Shown here piece by piece: positions 6,340-12,610 of a stretch of DNA of 18,483 nt (the first letter of the stretch is position 1; each line of letters starts with the position of its first letter). The stretch spans positions 1 to 18,483 of the forward strand of contig JBNMKO010000067.1 of the NCBI GenBank assembly GCA_050874385.1, read 5' to 3'. The stretch comes from CAG-882 sp050874385. Lineage in GTDB: Bacteria > Bacillota > Clostridia > Lachnospirales > Lachnospiraceae. The position numbers and the translations under genes are program-made. The notes beneath the pieces were generated by a model. The model saw nothing but the letters and a program-made list of their open reading frames with translations. It did no database searches and had not been told where the DNA came from.

Positions 6340-6735
6340 TCACACCTCCTTAATTTGATTACATATCTTAAATGTGTTTTCAAGCGTGTTCCATCCTGCT
6401 TCGTCGAGAGACGAGAGCATTTTTATAAGTTTTTTCTTAAATGAGTTACTATTTTCCTGTTGTATAGAGTAGAAAAATGAGGATATTTCATCATTAGGAT
6501 TGAAAGTTTCTTGTTTTTTAAATTGAACATCGGGACCACCTGCACCTGTTCTTAACCATTCCTCATCAACATTAAATTCGCGGCAGATTGATTTGAACAT
6601 TTGTTCGGTAACGCCGTTGCTGCCATTTTCAATTCTACTCAGAGCAGCTTTACCGACACCGACACGTTCTCCGAATTTTTCAAGGGTCAAACCGAGCTTT
6701 TTCCTTAATTGTTTAATTCTTTCGTTCAATTTCAT
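6340..6735 (-). CDS. XRE-family CI-like repressor next to the operators (paralogue 3)
   Basis: The 131-residue HTH protein is first in the two-gene repressor operon and divergent from the early operon. Residues 1-75 are almost identical to paralogue 2 except in the recognition helix, GVGKAALSR here against GVSKMTISR there; the C-terminal 55 residues are unrelated. AGGAGG lies only 3 bases before the ATG at 6733-6735 but 9 bases before a TTG at 6727-6729. The TTG would give a start (NERIKQL) matching paralogue 2 and may be the true one. By position this is the best candidate for binding the three GTAAC-N5-GTTAC operators. Confidence 0.9.
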   Translation of the reverse strand: MKLNERIKQLRKKLGLTLEKFGERVGVGKAALSRIENGSNGVTEQMFKSICREFNVDEEWLRTGAGGPDVQFKKQETFNPNDEISSFFYSIQQENSNSFKKKLIKMLSSLDEAGWNTLENTFKICNQIKEV

Positions 6736-6753
6736 TTACCTCCTTCCATTTTC

Positions 6754-6782
6754 ATAATAACAGCCTTGAATTTTAAAGTCAA
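6754..6782 (-). promoter_or_regulatory. Leftward promoter of the repressor operon
   Basis: On the minus strand TTGACT (6782-6777), 17 bases, TATTAT (6759-6754). Operator 1 (6790-6804) lies 8 bases upstream of its -35, a position suited to activation or autoregulation by the repressor. Confidence 0.8.
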
Positions 6783-6789
6783 TAAAAAA

Positions 6790-6857
6790 GTAACGTGATG
6801 TTACAAAAAGGTATTGACAAAATAACGCAATGTTATTATAATGTAACTATAAGTTAC
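6790..6857. promoter_or_regulatory. Three phage repressor operators, RTAAC-N5-GTTAY
   Basis: O1 is GTAACGTGATGTTAC (6790-6804), O2 is ATAACGCAATGTTAT (6822-6836), and O3 is GTAACTATAAGTTAC (6843-6857). Each is a 15-bp palindrome with a 5-base centre. O2 fills the spacer of the rightward promoter and O3 covers its start site, so binding there would block it. O1 sits beside the leftward promoter. The layout is that of a lambda-type switch with three operators. Confidence 0.85.
6814..6842 (+). promoter_or_regulatory. Rightward early promoter, perfect consensus
   Basis: TTGACA (6814-6819), 17 bases, TATAAT (6837-6842). Both boxes match the sigma-A consensus exactly. It drives the early operon from 6875 and is covered by operators O2 and O3. 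Confidence 0.9.
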
Positions 6858-6874
6858 AGAAAGGAGGAACACCA

Positions 6875-6997
6875 ATGAGTAAGCATAAAAAGCAGAAAAA
6901 AGGTGATGAGAAGCGCCTGGCAAACGTCCTTCTCATCACCGCACTCATCGAGTTAATCGGTAAGATTGTTGATTTAATCACAAATCTTATAGATTAA
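6875..6997 (+). CDS. 40-residue Lys-rich small protein with hydrophobic helix
   Basis: First gene of the early operon: AAGGAGG lies about 7 bases before ATG 6875-6877, and the stop is at 6995-6997. It has a basic start (MSKHKKQKKGDEKR) followed by a hydrophobic or amphipathic helix (LANVLLITALIELIGKIVDL). A short basic head plus one helix fits a membrane-associated peptide. Function unknown; small membrane-active toxins and phage membrane proteins share this look, but nothing here proves either. Confidence 0.7.
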   Translation: MSKHKKQKKGDEKRLANVLLITALIELIGKIVDLITNLID

Positions 6998-7003
6998 TTC
7001 GCA

Positions 7004-7021
7004 GGGGAGGTTTCCCTCCCC
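7004..7021 (+). promoter_or_regulatory. GC-rich hairpin between the first two early genes
   Basis: GGGGAGG (7004-7010) pairs with CCTCCCC (7015-7021), loop TTTC, with no T run. It could protect the upstream mRNA end or act as a weak pause site. Confidence 0.5.
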
Positions 7022-7084
7022 TTGAGTTAAGAATAATGCTTTGCAAGCTCATTGTCAATTAAAAAATAGAAAGGAGTGAGCTAT

Positions 7085-7174
7085 ATGATAACTATTATAT
7101 TAGATGTCGTACAGATTGTAATGCACATTGTTTTGATTATCTGCATTATTCGTTACATGAGAAATAAGGATTGA
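7085..7174 (+). CDS. 29-residue single-span membrane peptide
   Basis: AAAGGAG lies 11 bases before ATG 7085-7087, and the stop is at 7172-7174. Almost the whole peptide is one membrane span (IILDVVQIVMHIVLIICIIR) ending in RYMRNKD. The next gene's ribosome site overlaps its stop. Unknown function. Confidence 0.6.
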   Translation: MITIILDVVQIVMHIVLIICIIRYMRNKD

Positions 7175-7187
7175 GGAGGTGGAACTT

Positions 7188-7379
7188 ATGAGTAAGACAA
7201 TTATGCCATCAGAGGACATAAGTAAAACAGTAGAGGTAGCAGATGTATTAAATCAGTTCTCTGTAGATGAGCAGCAGGATATGTTGTTTTATATGCAGGC
7301 ATTCTCACAGGGCATGAGGTACGGAATGAGTAAGGTGATAACCACACAGTCGGAGCCGGAGCCCAAGAGGTCGGCGTGA
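7188..7379 (+). CDS. Small soluble early protein, unknown function
   Basis: 63 residues from ATG 7188, chosen because GGAGG lies 8 bases upstream; a GTG at 7179 overlaps that site. The protein is helical (EVADVLNQFSVDEQQDMLFY) with a Pro/Glu/Arg tail. The composition suggests a small phage regulator, but I recognise no family. Its stop is immediately followed by the next gene's ribosome site. Confidence 0.7.
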   Translation: MSKTIMPSEDISKTVEVADVLNQFSVDEQQDMLFYMQAFSQGMRYGMSKVITTQSEPEPKRSA

Positions 7380-7393
7380 GAGGAGGTGAGTGC

Positions 7394-7627
7394 GTGATTA
7401 AAACATATTTAAAGAGAAGAGAGCTCCTTCAGGAGCAGTTTGAAAGACTGATGGAGGAGCTTGAGGATGGGAGATACCTCAAGGAAGAAGAAAAGGCACT
7501 TATAGATAGTGCTCTTAATATTGATGGACGATTACACATGTCGTATTTGGTTGTTGTAATTATAGGAATAGTAGTTTTGTGGTTTGCTTGGCTTAAACGG
7601 AAGAAAAATTCAGTAGCAGTGTATTGA
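7394..7627 (+). CDS. Coiled-coil protein with C-terminal membrane anchor
   Basis: 77 residues from the GTG at 7394-7396, preceded by AGGAGG 7 bases upstream; an in-frame GTG at 7376 precedes that site. Residues 1-45 form a charged coiled coil (REELQ-like heptads with many Glu, Lys and Leu), and about 54-70 are one membrane span (YLVVVIIGIVVLWFAWL) with a KRKK stop-transfer. Predicted tail-anchored, with the helix in the cytoplasm. Function unknown. Confidence 0.75.
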   Translation: MIKTYLKRRELLQEQFERLMEELEDGRYLKEEEKALIDSALNIDGRLHMSYLVVVIIGIVVLWFAWLKRKKNSVAVY

Positions 7628-7653
7628 AACCGGTATAGAGAGGATGTGATGGC

Positions 7654-7806
7654 TTGTCAGAGAAACAAGGGGATAAGTGTATTGAAAGTTTTAATGAGCT
7701 TGTGAATTGGTGGGAGAACCTTCCGGTAGATACAAAAGTACACTTATTTTTACTCCTCATTGTTATTATTTTAGCAGTCTACCTCATTTGGAGTGACTAC
7801 AGATAG
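7654..7806 (+). CDS. 50-residue membrane peptide with TTG start
   Basis: The frame opens at TTG 7654-7656, with GAGAGG about 8-10 bases upstream, and stops at 7804-7806. A short polar part containing WWENLPVDTK is followed by one span (VHLFLLLIVIILAVYLIW). A competing ATG at 7649 gives only 18 residues in another frame. The clean topology and its place in the series support coding. Function unknown. Confidence 0.6.
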   Translation: MSEKQGDKCIESFNELVNWWENLPVDTKVHLFLLLIVIILAVYLIWSDYR

Positions 7807-7841
7807 CTCTGAATAAGGTAAACATGAATAGGAGGCAGGAA

Positions 7842-7904
7842 GTGGAACCGACCATATTTTGTATATTAATATTGCTTATCCTGATTATTCACCGACGTAA
7901 TTGA
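7842..7904 (+). CDS. 20-residue membrane micro-protein
   Basis: AGGAGG (7830-7835) precedes GTG 7842-7844 by 6 bases, and the stop is at 7902-7904. The peptide is one hydrophobic span ending in HRRN. An in-frame ATG at 7824 would add six residues but lies before the ribosome site. The size makes it uncertain; the strong ribosome site is the main support. Confidence 0.45.
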   Translation: MEPTIFCILILLILIIHRRN

Positions 7905-7966
7905 AAGAGTTGGTTTGTGTGTCAGTAAAAAGGGAGCAGTATCAAGTCAAATAGAGAGGATTAATC

Positions 7967-8200
7967 ATGGAGGCATTAAGGATTAAGACCACAGAGGCGG
8001 CGATAATAATGGGATGCAGTGCACAGTTTGTCCGAATAGGTTTACAGCAGGGAAAGCTTGATATCGGCGATGCAATTAAAACGTCATCAGTATGGACATA
8101 CAATATAAGTCCAGCGGCACTTGCGCGTCGTCAGGGTATGACCATGACAGAGTTGGGTGAGGAGATTAACCGTATACGGGGTGTGGCAGCAAGCACATAG
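7967..8200 (+). CDS. Small HTH DNA-binding protein (excisionase-like)
   Basis: 77 residues, ATG 7967 with AGAGG 7 bases upstream. The sequence TTEAAIIMGCSAQFVRIGLQ resembles the helix-turn-helix of MerR/excisionase-type winged helices, and the middle (KTSSVWTYNISPAALARR) fits the wing and following helix. Likely a phage transcription factor or excisionase acting on the att region or early control. The exact role is not visible. Confidence 0.7.
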   Translation: MEALRIKTTEAAIIMGCSAQFVRIGLQQGKLDIGDAIKTSSVWTYNISPAALARRQGMTMTELGEEINRIRGVAAST

Positions 8201-8253
8201 ATAAATAAGTGGCAATATGTTGCATTTTGCTAGGATAAGGAGGGATAAAAACG

Positions 8254-8841
8254 ATGGAAAGAGCAGATTTCAATGAGGAAATTAGGCAGCGCATGGATGC
8301 ACTTGTAGGTAAGTGGCTTCCCGGCAATGTTTATGAGGAACTTATCAACTATCTTTGCGGAAAGTCGAAGATTACGCTGCACTACACACCTTATGAGGAG
8401 ATGCGTAGGTTGGAAATAATGGTTCGTCATTATCTTGAGGACACATCTGTGAGACGGACAGTGGTGTTAGAGGGTTATGATATATATCGTTTAGAAGCGG
8501 TCAAGAGAATATATGTAGCTTTGTATAACATAATAAACAGCTTTAAGATGATTGAGTACCTTGACAAGCTCGCTCCGGAGAGAGGAGTCGAGAATGTGAC
8601 AATGGACTTATATGATATGGCAGCAGAACAGTTGCTAAACGGCTACATGGTCAATGACGGATATATCCTGTTAAAGAATGGCAATGATACTTATTTTGAC
8701 CATTTGAAGGTGCATCGACTTCTCGATATGAACTTGAACAACAGTGATGACGAGGCTGAGAAAATTAGTTATGAGATTGAAGCAGGTGAGGAGAGGTACG
8801 ATGGGATGTATTGTAGAGATAACCACGATGGAGGAGCTTGA
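8254..8841 (+). CDS. Early phage protein of unknown function, 195 residues
   Basis: ATG 8254 follows AAGGAGGG by 9 bases. The protein is helical and charged with no membrane span or signal. I recognise no motif; residues 60-120 (EEMRRLEIMVRHYLE, EAVKRIYVALYNI) look like packed helices. The end is Asp/Glu-rich. The next gene overlaps it by 41 bases in another frame, so the two are co-translated. Confidence 0.75.
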   Translation: MERADFNEEIRQRMDALVGKWLPGNVYEELINYLCGKSKITLHYTPYEEMRRLEIMVRHYLEDTSVRRTVVLEGYDIYRLEAVKRIYVALYNIINSFKMIEYLDKLAPERGVENVTMDLYDMAAEQLLNGYMVNDGYILLKNGNDTYFDHLKVHRLLDMNLNNSDDEAEKISYEIEAGEERYDGMYCRDNHDGGA

Positions 8842-8980
8842 GGCACTTATGTGCGATAACGTGCTTCCGCCGCAGAAGTATCAGGAAGCATTTTATAGGT
8901 TAAAAAACCGCGATGCACAGAGGATGATTATGTACGCGACGGAGATTTATATATTGAGTGGAGGTGTGGTTGATTTATGA
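8801..8980 (+). CDS. Small early protein, unknown function
   Basis: 59 residues from ATG 8801-8803, chosen because AGGAGAGG lies 4 bases upstream; upstream in-frame ATGs lack a ribosome site. It starts inside the preceding gene and its stop overlaps the next ATG (TTATGA). The sequence (MEELEALMCDNVLPPQKYQE) is helical, possibly a regulator. No family recognised. Confidence 0.65.
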   Translation: MGCIVEITTMEELEALMCDNVLPPQKYQEAFYRLKNRDAQRMIMYATEIYILSGGVVDL

Positions 8981-9264
8981 GTGACTGGAAGATAGAGGAC
9001 GTAGACCAGATAGAGGATGAGATTAATGAGATGTCACTTTGTATTGACGGATTGAGCTATCTAATCATTTTTGGCAGACACGCAAACGGAGGGTTCTGCG
9101 CCATACCGCAGATAGGTGTTAGCTGCGAATTGTCAGCACATGACAGATTTGAGGACACAGGCTATAATACGGCAAATCTGAGCCATGTCATCAAGAGTAA
9201 GACGAAAGCTAGGTGTATAGCGGAAGCAATACATCTGGCTGCGTGTACGGGGCAGCAGGAATAA
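8977..9264 (+). CDS. DUF6618-like protein
   Basis: 95 residues, starting with an ATGA overlap on the previous stop. The core GLSYLIIFGRHANGGFCAIP followed by VSCEL resembles a Firmicutes phage/ICE family I recall as DUF6618 (YxxIxGxHxNGxFxAIPxxxxSCE). Function unknown. Family assignment is from memory and should be tested by profile search. Confidence 0.65.
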   Translation: MSDWKIEDVDQIEDEINEMSLCIDGLSYLIIFGRHANGGFCAIPQIGVSCELSAHDRFEDTGYNTANLSHVIKSKTKARCIAEAIHLAACTGQQE

Positions 9265-9279
9265 AGGGAGGAGAGCGGA

Positions 9280-9528
9280 ATGAGAAGAATTAAGAAAATA
9301 ACATGCACTACAACAAGCGAGAGAAGGGAAAATCATATTCAGGTGGTTATGCGGGCAGGGGAAAACGAGATAAACTTCCTTGAGGATACGTTAAAAAATG
9401 CTGTGCGTAAATATAACACACAGCATTTGGATAATAAAATAAGCTATGAAATTATAAAAATTGCTACTGAAAATACCGGTCATGTGCAGACAGAATCTTA
9501 TCCTGAATATTTTTCATTTTATAGATAA
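9280..9528 (+). CDS. Small early protein, 3' end overlapping a reverse gene
   Basis: 82 residues, ATG 9280 with GGGAGGAG upstream. The start is plausible (MRRIKKITCTTTSERRENHI), then EINFLEDTLKNAVRKYNTQH. The last 65 bases overlap the convergent gene at 9464-9868, so the C-terminus after about residue 62 may be a read-through into inserted DNA rather than the ancestral end. Unknown function. Confidence 0.65.
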   Translation: MRRIKKITCTTTSERRENHIQVVMRAGENEINFLEDTLKNAVRKYNTQHLDNKISYEIIKIATENTGHVQTESYPEYFSFYR

Positions 9529-9868
9529 TGTCAGAAAGATGTTTTCGGTCAGCCTGAGATGTTTCAGGGGATTCCATATCTGCCTTTATAATAGGCATAA
9601 CATTTTCAATAGCATTCATTATAGTTTCAAGCTCATTTACTGTAAATATGACAGGAAATAGGGAATTGGGAGTAATTTTACAGGATTTAGGATGTGCTGG
9701 TGAAGCAATATCATATATAGAGGCAATGTTTATGGACTCAGACTCGTCAAAGACAGAGATGTCAAGAGAGAGCCCATCTTCATTTTCAGACAATTCAACA
9801 CCTTCATATCCGTCATTTATGTACGGAGCGAGAACATTGAATAATTCAAATAAATATAAATTAATCAT
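9464..9868 (-). CDS. Acidic 134-residue protein in a reverse-oriented cassette
   Basis: It reads opposite to the early operon. The start ATG 9866-9868 has AAGGAGG 10 bases upstream. The protein is acidic in its first half (GYEGVELSENEDGLSLDISVF) and helical in the second (NELETIMNAIENVMPIIKAD), with no membrane span. It has its own promoter (9905-9933) and is preceded by a separate small-RNA unit. Independent orientation and promoter are typical of morons: accessory genes expressed in the lysogen. Small acidic phage proteins include DNA mimics and anti-defence proteins, but nothing in the sequence shows that here. No family recognised. Confidence 0.7.
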   Translation of the reverse strand: MINLYLFELFNVLAPYINDGYEGVELSENEDGLSLDISVFDESESINIASIYDIASPAHPKSCKITPNSLFPVIFTVNELETIMNAIENVMPIIKADMESPETSQADRKHLSDIIYKMKNIQDKILSAHDRYFQ

Positions 9869-9904
9869 TAGGTAAACCTCCTTATTGGTTTTATGATTAA
9901 TTTA

Positions 9905-9933
9905 ATGATAACACTTTAATGATATAAAGGCAA
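9905..9933 (-). promoter_or_regulatory. Promoter of the reverse acidic gene, with direct repeats
   Basis: On the minus strand TTGCCT (9933-9928), 17 bases, TATCAT (9910-9905). The box region carries two copies of ATCATTAAA (9923-9915 and 9909-9901), 14 bases apart, which could be an operator. Confidence 0.55.
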
Positions 9934-9984
9934 TGACTGGAAACAGGTTTATTTTTATGGAAAGCGGATATCCATCAATTTCTA

Positions 9985-10054
9985 TGAAAAACAAAAGAAG
10001 CAGTGTTTCGTAAAAGAAACACTGCTTCGAGGCACTTGTGGTACCAAATACAAC
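9985..10054 (-). ncRNA. Candidate small RNA between promoter and terminator, minus strand
   Basis: The promoter at 10061-10089 would start a transcript near 10054, and a strong terminator ends it: GAAGCAGTGTTTC (10028-10016) pairs perfectly with GAAACACTGCTTC (10009-9997), then TTTTGTTTTT. A second hairpin, GGTAC/GTGCC with loop CACAA, lies 5' of it (about 10030-10044). The 65-70 base RNA has no open frame with a ribosome site. It could be a free regulatory RNA or a leader for the gene at 9868. Existence is inferred from signals only. Confidence 0.55.
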
Positions 10055-10060
10055 AAAAAT

Positions 10061-10089
10061 AGTGTATCACTTAAAGTCTAAAAAGTCAA
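10061..10089 (-). promoter_or_regulatory. Promoter of the minus-strand small RNA
   Basis: On the minus strand TTGACT (10089-10084), 17 bases, TACACT (10066-10061). Confidence 0.65.
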
Positions 10090-10114
10090 TAAAAATGCGG
10101 TCAGAACCGCATTT
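10090..10114 (-). terminator. Insulating terminator at the right edge of the reverse cassette
   Basis: On the minus strand AAATGCGGT (10114-10106) pairs with ACCGCATTT (10101-10093), loop TCTG, then TTTATT running into the -35 box of the small-RNA promoter. Confidence 0.65.
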
Positions 10115-10167
10115 AATAACATTCTAAGTATATTAAAGTTACGACAATATATAAGGCGGTGTGTGAT

Positions 10168-10995
10168 ATGTACTGGAAAGATATATGGAAGTTCAGGAGT
10201 TCCATAGAGTACGAGTTTAAGTATGCAGGTAAGTATGGAGCTAAGGGGGAGAAGAGGGCTGATAAGGTGAAGGCTACCCCGGAGCAGATAAAGAAGCAGA
10301 ACCAGACGAATAGAGAGAACAAGGTGCGTAGATTAATAAAGGAGAACTTCAGGGAGCATGACCTGTGGTGTACGTTGAAATATCCAAGAGGGACAAGACT
10401 GTCGATTGAGCAGGTGTTAAAAGACATTGATGATTTTCTGAGGGCATGTAGAGGGGCATATAAGAAGAATGGGGCGGTGTTCAAGTATATTAAGCGTCTT
10501 GAGATAGGCGCAAGGGGTGGAATACATCTGCACATACTGGTCAACCGCATCGCAGGAGTTGACACGGACAAGCTGCTTCAAAAGCTGTGGGGACATGGAA
10601 GAATTAACTATGAAACACTCTATGAGTCAGGTGGATATGCAGATTTGGCAGAGTATTTGGTTAAACAGCCAACCGAGGAGATAGAGGGACAGCTCTCAAT
10701 GTTTGCAGAAAATGAGCGCAAGAAGCTTGTGAGCTATTCAACCTCTAAAAACCTTGTCCGTCCACAGCCGGAGCGCAAGGAGTACCGCCGTTGGACACTC
10801 AAGGACTTGGTTGAGAATGGTCCTAAGCCGACACCGGGCTACTACATAGACAAAAACTCTATCGTATGGGGTGTGAACCGCTATACAGGCATGGGCTATT
10901 ACCGTTACACGGAATACAAGATTAAAAAGGACGAGCCGGAAGAATGGCAGGAAGGAGAACAAGAGGATGAATTTGAGAAATGCACCAAGAAGTGA
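10168..10995 (+). CDS. HUH-type rolling-circle replication protein
   Basis: A 275-residue replication initiator. The metal-binding HUH motif is RGGIHLHILVNR with His120 and His122, and the likely nicking tyrosines lie in GGYADLAEYLVKQ (Tyr157, Tyr163, with Lys166). Residues 195-250 (RPQPERKEYRRWT, GYYIDKNS) match what I recall of Firmicutes rolling-circle replication-associated proteins of phages and plasmids. It would nick one strand at the origin and start replication. AAGGCGG lies 8 bases before ATG 10168; a GTG at 10159 overlaps it. The origin itself was not identified. It leads the replication/partition block and overlaps the next gene by 29 bases. Confidence 0.8.
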   Translation: MYWKDIWKFRSSIEYEFKYAGKYGAKGEKRADKVKATPEQIKKQNQTNRENKVRRLIKENFREHDLWCTLKYPRGTRLSIEQVLKDIDDFLRACRGAYKKNGAVFKYIKRLEIGARGGIHLHILVNRIAGVDTDKLLQKLWGHGRINYETLYESGGYADLAEYLVKQPTEEIEGQLSMFAENERKKLVSYSTSKNLVRPQPERKEYRRWTLKDLVENGPKPTPGYYIDKNSIVWGVNRYTGMGYYRYTEYKIKKDEPEEWQEGEQEDEFEKCTKK

Positions 10996-11434
10996 GGACA
11001 CGGAGCAGATTAGTGTCATCGCATGGGCAGATTGGAACACAGTAACACAGTTCCCTGAATTAAAGTGGCTGCACCATATTCCTAATGGTGGCAGCAGGAA
11101 TAAAGCTGAGGCGATAAAATTAAAACAGATGGGAGTGCGCTCCGGTGTATCAGACCTGTTCCTGCCATGTCCTAAAGGCAGATATCATGGTCTGTACATC
11201 GAGATGAAGTACGGTAATGGCAGATTGCAGCAGTCGCAGAAGGAGTTCTTACATGACATGGCAGAGGCGGGTTATTATGTCGCAACGTGCTATTCGGCGG
11301 AACAGGCGATTAACGCAATTCAGGAGTACATACAACTGTCGCGTTTGACATTTGCCCCGGAGGGGTTCGTGTCAACGATGTCAAGACCGAACAACAGCAT
11401 TTGGAAGGATGACAGTCTGCCATGTGGGAGGTGA
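10967..11434 (+). CDS. VRR-NUC domain nuclease
   Basis: 155 residues of a PD-(D/E)xK nuclease of the VRR-NUC family. Visible are WLHHIPNGGSRN, then MGVRSGVSDLFLP (Asp) and GLYIEMKYGNGRL (Glu-x-Lys), the catalytic D...ExK, followed by a Gln/Ser-rich helix (QQSQKEFLHDMAEAGYY). Phage VRR-NUC proteins act on branched DNA like Holliday-junction resolvases. In this block it would help process replication intermediates. It starts at ATG 10967, inside the end of rep, with AAGGAG 9 bases upstream. Confidence 0.9.
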   Translation: MNLRNAPRSEDTEQISVIAWADWNTVTQFPELKWLHHIPNGGSRNKAEAIKLKQMGVRSGVSDLFLPCPKGRYHGLYIEMKYGNGRLQQSQKEFLHDMAEAGYYVATCYSAEQAINAIQEYIQLSRLTFAPEGFVSTMSRPNNSIWKDDSLPCGR

Positions 11435-11438
11435 CGAT

Positions 11439-11783
11439 ATGACGGAAAAGGAGATTATGAACAAGATGCGTGCATCGGCGGACGAGTTTAATACATTGTG
11501 CCAGAGGCAGCAGTATGTCATGGCGATTAACCTGTATCACAAGGTACGCGCCGTTGCCACATACATCGAGATGCCGGAGGACATGTTGGCGGAGCTGTTT
11601 GGTGGCTATGAAGAAAACGAGGGACAGAATGTTGTTCCGGGATTGTTCCCAAGACAAAGAATAATAAGTGTGGCTGACAGTGCGATGAAACAGGAGATTG
11701 CGGAAAACAGCAGGGGAAACCCTACACAGATACATGATTTTAAGACGTATCTGCCACGCAGCTATTTCAGGGCAAAGCGATAA
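11439..11783 (+). CDS. Unknown protein in the replication block, 114 residues
   Basis: ATG 11439 with GGGAGG 9 bases upstream, 4 bases after the nuclease stop; the longer upstream frame has no ribosome site. The N-terminal 60 residues are helical (EIMNKMRASADEFNTLCQRQ) and the tail is basic. I do not recognise the family. Its constant place between nuclease and ParA suggests a role in replication, but this is inference. Confidence 0.7.
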   Translation: MTEKEIMNKMRASADEFNTLCQRQQYVMAINLYHKVRAVATYIEMPEDMLAELFGGYEENEGQNVVPGLFPRQRIISVADSAMKQEIAENSRGNPTQIHDFKTYLPRSYFRAKR

Positions 11784-11822
11784 CCATATCAGAGCAAATA
11801 AATAAAACAGGAGGAAAATACA

Positions 11823-12608
11823 ATGAAAATCATTGCAGTTATGAACCAGAAGGGCGGCATTGGCAAGACCATGACAGCCGCATCAATCGCTTATATCTTA
11901 GGCGAGGAGTATAAGAAGAGGGTGCTTGTGGTCGATGCTGACCAGCAGGGTAACATATCTCTGCTGTATGGCAGATTTGACCCGGAGGGACAGGGTATGC
12001 CGGAACTGCTTGAGAACCACCGGGCAGCAGGAGGCAATTACTCTACGGAGGAGCTTATACAGACGACACCTTATGAGAATATAGATATCGTTTCGGCAAA
12101 CGGATATCTTATGAGAACCAATATGCAGCTTCTTATGGATGAGAGCAGCAACCAGATTTTAAGGTTCTCTACTGCCATGGATGAGGTCAGGGAAGCTTAT
12201 GATTACTGTATAGTGGATTGCGGTCTCTTAATGGACATGACGGTAACGAATGTCCTTGAGGCGGCTGACCTCGTGGTTGCCCCGGTCAAGATAGGAGGCT
12301 TTGAGCAGGAGGCGGCTGGGAATATGGCTATACAGCTTGAGTCATTTAAAAAAATCAATCCTAATATCCGGATGAAAGTCCTTATGACAATGCGTCAAGG
12401 CAATAAGACAACCGCACAGACAGAGGAGTGGCTTAAAACAGAGTCAGGGTATGAGTGCTTTAAGACAACAGTGCGCCGTTCGATAATGGCGGAGAAGTCG
12501 ACGATTTCACACCTTCCGCTTCCGGCATTTACAAAGCGCAGCCCGGTTACACAGGATTACAGGGCTGTGGTTGAAGAGATTATTGAATGTGATGGGCAGG
12601 AGGGATAA
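11823..12608 (+). CDS. parA: ParA-family partition ATPase
   Basis: 261 residues with the deviant Walker A KGGIGKT (10-16), the switch/Walker A' region VLVVDADQQGN (34-44) and Walker B-like YCIVDCG. ParA ATPases bind the nucleoid and, with ParB at parS, move low-copy replicons into daughter cells. AGGAGG precedes ATG 11823. parB follows 2 bases after the stop. No N-terminal HTH is present, so self-repression would need ParB or another factor. Confidence 0.95.
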   Translation: MKIIAVMNQKGGIGKTMTAASIAYILGEEYKKRVLVVDADQQGNISLLYGRFDPEGQGMPELLENHRAAGGNYSTEELIQTTPYENIDIVSANGYLMRTNMQLLMDESSNQILRFSTAMDEVREAYDYCIVDCGLLMDMTVTNVLEAADLVVAPVKIGGFEQEAAGNMAIQLESFKKINPNIRMKVLMTMRQGNKTTAQTEEWLKTESGYECFKTTVRRSIMAEKSTISHLPLPAFTKRSPVTQDYRAVVEEIIECDGQEG

Positions 12609-12610
12609 AC

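Noticed and set aside
9464..10089. Type III toxin-antitoxin locus
   Set aside because: The RNA-terminator-gene order fits, but there are no tandem RNA repeats and the protein is acidic and unlike ToxN, CptN or TenpN.
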